From positions 78,606 through 142,605 of the forward strand of contig NZ_JBKEIT010000015.1 of the NCBI RefSeq assembly GCF_046365375.1: DNA of 64,000 bases, read 5' to 3'. Shown in pieces: positions 62,660 through 64,000 of this stretch. The stretch comes from Butyricimonas muris. GTDB lineage: Bacteria; Bacteroidota; Bacteroidia; Bacteroidales; Marinifilaceae. The notes under the pieces are model-generated. The model was not told the DNA's origin and did no database searches. It saw nothing but the letters and a program-made list of their open reading frames with translations. The first letter of the stretch is position 1; the number at the start of each line of letters is the position of its first letter. A program made the position numbers and the translations under genes.

Positions 62660-63832
62660 TTATTTTACAATCACGGTATTATCCTCTATTTCAAATTTCA
62701 CGCATCCTGTTTCTTCCAGCAAATCAAGCACCTCTGCGAATACCTCGTGTTTTTTGATATTCAAAGAGAAGGGTAACACACGCGACTCTTCCCGTTCGAA
62801 AACCACGTTAAAAGCGTACCACCGTCCCAAATCTTTCAGAACCCGTTCCAAGGGGCAATTGTCAAAAATCAGACGTCCGTCTTTCCAACCGATATATAAA
62901 TTGACATTAACCTCTTTCGCATCCAGCCGTCCATCCGATCTATTGAACGTAGCCTGCAAGTCCGGAATCAGGATAACACTGCGCTCCTCGGATTCCACGC
63001 TCACTTTCCCTTGTTTTAAAGTCGTTTTGATACATTCTTCGTCACTGTAAGCCCTTACCCCAAATTCTGTACCCATAACTTGAACCCGCAGGGGATCGAC
63101 ATCCACGATAAAGGGTTTGGTCGCATCTTTTCGTACTTCAAAATAAGCCTCTCCTTTCAAACGAACTCTTCTCTCTTGCCCCGTAAAATGCGCCGGATAA
63201 GATAATTCCGATTCGGCATTCAGATATACTGTCGAGCCATCGGACAAAACCAACACGTATTCGCCTCCCCGGGGAATCCGCAACGTATGATATTCGACTA
63301 TCGTATCCACGTTTCCCGATGAATAAGTCAACATCTCACTATCGGCAGATAAAGTAACCCTATGATTGGTCAATGCCTCCAAATCCTCTTCGTTCTTTAA
63401 ATCGAACTCCCTCCCGTCGGACAAAACCAAAATAGCCCTAGACTCCAATTCTTGGATTGCATTCCTTTTGGCTACCACGACCTCTTTTTCCGGAATATAT
63501 TTCTCGTTACTAAAGTATAGCACTCCACCGACAGACAATAACATAACGGCTATCGCGGCGTATTGCAAAACTCTTCTTAACCCGATTCGACGGCTCCCTA
63601 TCGTTCTCGTGTAAATTTGTTTCCACTCGGCATCCATCTCCTCTCCCGTCATTTCATGAGCCGTCAGGCTCTCCTCGAAATGTCGACGGGAAATCATCCG
63701 TTGAAAAATCTCCTCGTTCTTGGAAGATTCCATACGCCACGCATCCAAATCCTCCATTTCCCGCTTATTTAAGTTGCCTTGCACGTAGCGGGCGATCAAT
63801 TGAACTATATACTCTCGTGTTTTTTGTGTCAT
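62660..63832 (-). CDS. FecR-family anti-sigma regulator
   Basis: A 390-residue membrane protein: cytosolic anti-sigma N-terminus (residues 1-80, ARYVQGNLNKREMEDLDAW), one membrane helix (about 88-107), the FecR domain (IPRGGEYVLVLSDGSTVYLNA, then RVRLKGEAYFEVRKD, VMGTEFGVRAY) and a C-terminal DUF4974 secretin-like part (DGRLIFDNCPLERVLKDLGRWY). It should sequester an ECF sigma factor until SusC reports substrate. No sigma gene lies within the 168 nt upstream that remain in the window. Confidence 0.93.
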   Translation of the reverse strand: MTQKTREYIVQLIARYVQGNLNKREMEDLDAWRMESSKNEEIFQRMISRRHFEESLTAHEMTGEEMDAEWKQIYTRTIGSRRIGLRRVLQYAAIAVMLLSVGGVLYFSNEKYIPEKEVVVAKRNAIQELESRAILVLSDGREFDLKNEEDLEALTNHRVTLSADSEMLTYSSGNVDTIVEYHTLRIPRGGEYVLVLSDGSTVYLNAESELSYPAHFTGQERRVRLKGEAYFEVRKDATKPFIVDVDPLRVQVMGTEFGVRAYSDEECIKTTLKQGKVSVESEERSVILIPDLQATFNRSDGRLDAKEVNVNLYIGWKDGRLIFDNCPLERVLKDLGRWYAFNVVFEREESRVLPFSLNIKKHEVFAEVLDLLEETGCVKFEIEDNTVIVK

Positions 63833-63900
63833 ATTCTTTGCTTGTTTCTCCTAAAACGGAACCCTACCCGTTTGGTGTAATATGAAATATGACCTTTTTT

Positions 63901-63908
63901 CAAAAATA
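63901..63908 (-). promoter_or_regulatory. Possible -7 element of fecR
   Basis: TATTTTTG on the minus strand, 69 nt before the fecR start; a small AAACGG/CCGTTT hairpin (63854-63873) lies in the leader. The -33 box is not seen. Confidence 0.35.
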
Positions 63909-64000
63909 TTTCACAATTCACTTATTTGCAATATTTTAGGTATTTATATACCACCTTGCAGTGAATAATCACCATAGATATTTAGTAATAATCCCGTGCG

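Noticed and set aside
1..64000. CRISPR arrays, tRNA or rRNA genes, insertion sequences
   Set aside because: No regularly spaced repeats, cloverleaf-like segments, rRNA stretches or transposase-like proteins were seen on either strand.

Overview
The window reads as a chromosomal segment of a Bacteroidota (Bacteroidales) bacterium. Supporting signs: the -33 TTTG / -7 TAnnTTTG promoter type, a FecR/SusC/SusD import operon, LytTR signalling with 7TM-less LytS-like kinases, RodA/PBP2/MreBCD in Bacteroidetes order, and A-rich ribosome binding regions. Gene content and moderate GC would fit Odoribacteraceae (Odoribacter/Butyricimonas), but the genus is a guess. No rRNA, tRNA, CRISPR array, transposase or integrase gene was seen.

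Layout. 1-8.9 kb is core: a DUF3078 outer-membrane protein cut by the window edge, a 37-kDa nucleoid-associated protein, mltG, the rpsF-rpsR-rplI ribosomal operon, uvrA, and pyrK-pyrD. 9-12.6 kb holds an XRE repressor facing away from an aminopeptidase P gene; the 650-bp spacer has repeated near-palindromic sites that overlap the xre promoter and precede the pepP promoter. Next come a lipoprotein and an ECF sigma/anti-sigma pair whose anti-sigma partner carries a C-terminal porin-like barrel. 15.3-22.5 kb is purH followed immediately by mreB-mreC-mreD-mrdA-rodA (cell elongation). 22.6-25.7 kb is histidine catabolism (hutI, fused ftcD).

25.7-28.9 kb is accessory. A two-gene AT-rich islet (SnoaL-like protein, methyltransferase) is flanked by the real ftcD 3' end and by a diverged second copy of its last 13 codons plus a second terminator. 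Beside it lie a membrane-anchored thioredoxin and an arsR whose 3' end is joined to the last 26 codons of an ACR3-type arsenite permease: an apparent relic of an arsenic-resistance operon. 28.9-34.1 kb is a likely single transcription unit of a TonB-dependent receptor, a pseudo-histidine-kinase, a normal LytS-type kinase and a LytTR response regulator, with 4-nt overlaps among the last three.

34.2-53 kb is mostly housekeeping (nitroreductase, membrane pyrophosphatase, rimO, Crp-like regulator, HAD phosphatase, YgiQ, TPR proteins, free-Met-sulfoxide reductase, PepD, MarR, NrnA). It is interrupted at 37.4-41.2 kb by an AT-rich pair: a secreted fibronectin-III protein and a 1072-residue fusion of an ABC-2 permease, an M1-like region without HExxH, and a golvesin-like C-terminal domain, with no ATPase nearby. 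53.2-63.8 kb is a nutrient-import locus: an ECF sigma factor convergent with the operon fecR-susC-susD-metallohydrolase-like lipoprotein-FISUMP lipoprotein-double thioredoxin. The metallohydrolase-like lipoprotein lacks HExxH, and the first thioredoxin domain has lost one of its two cysteines.
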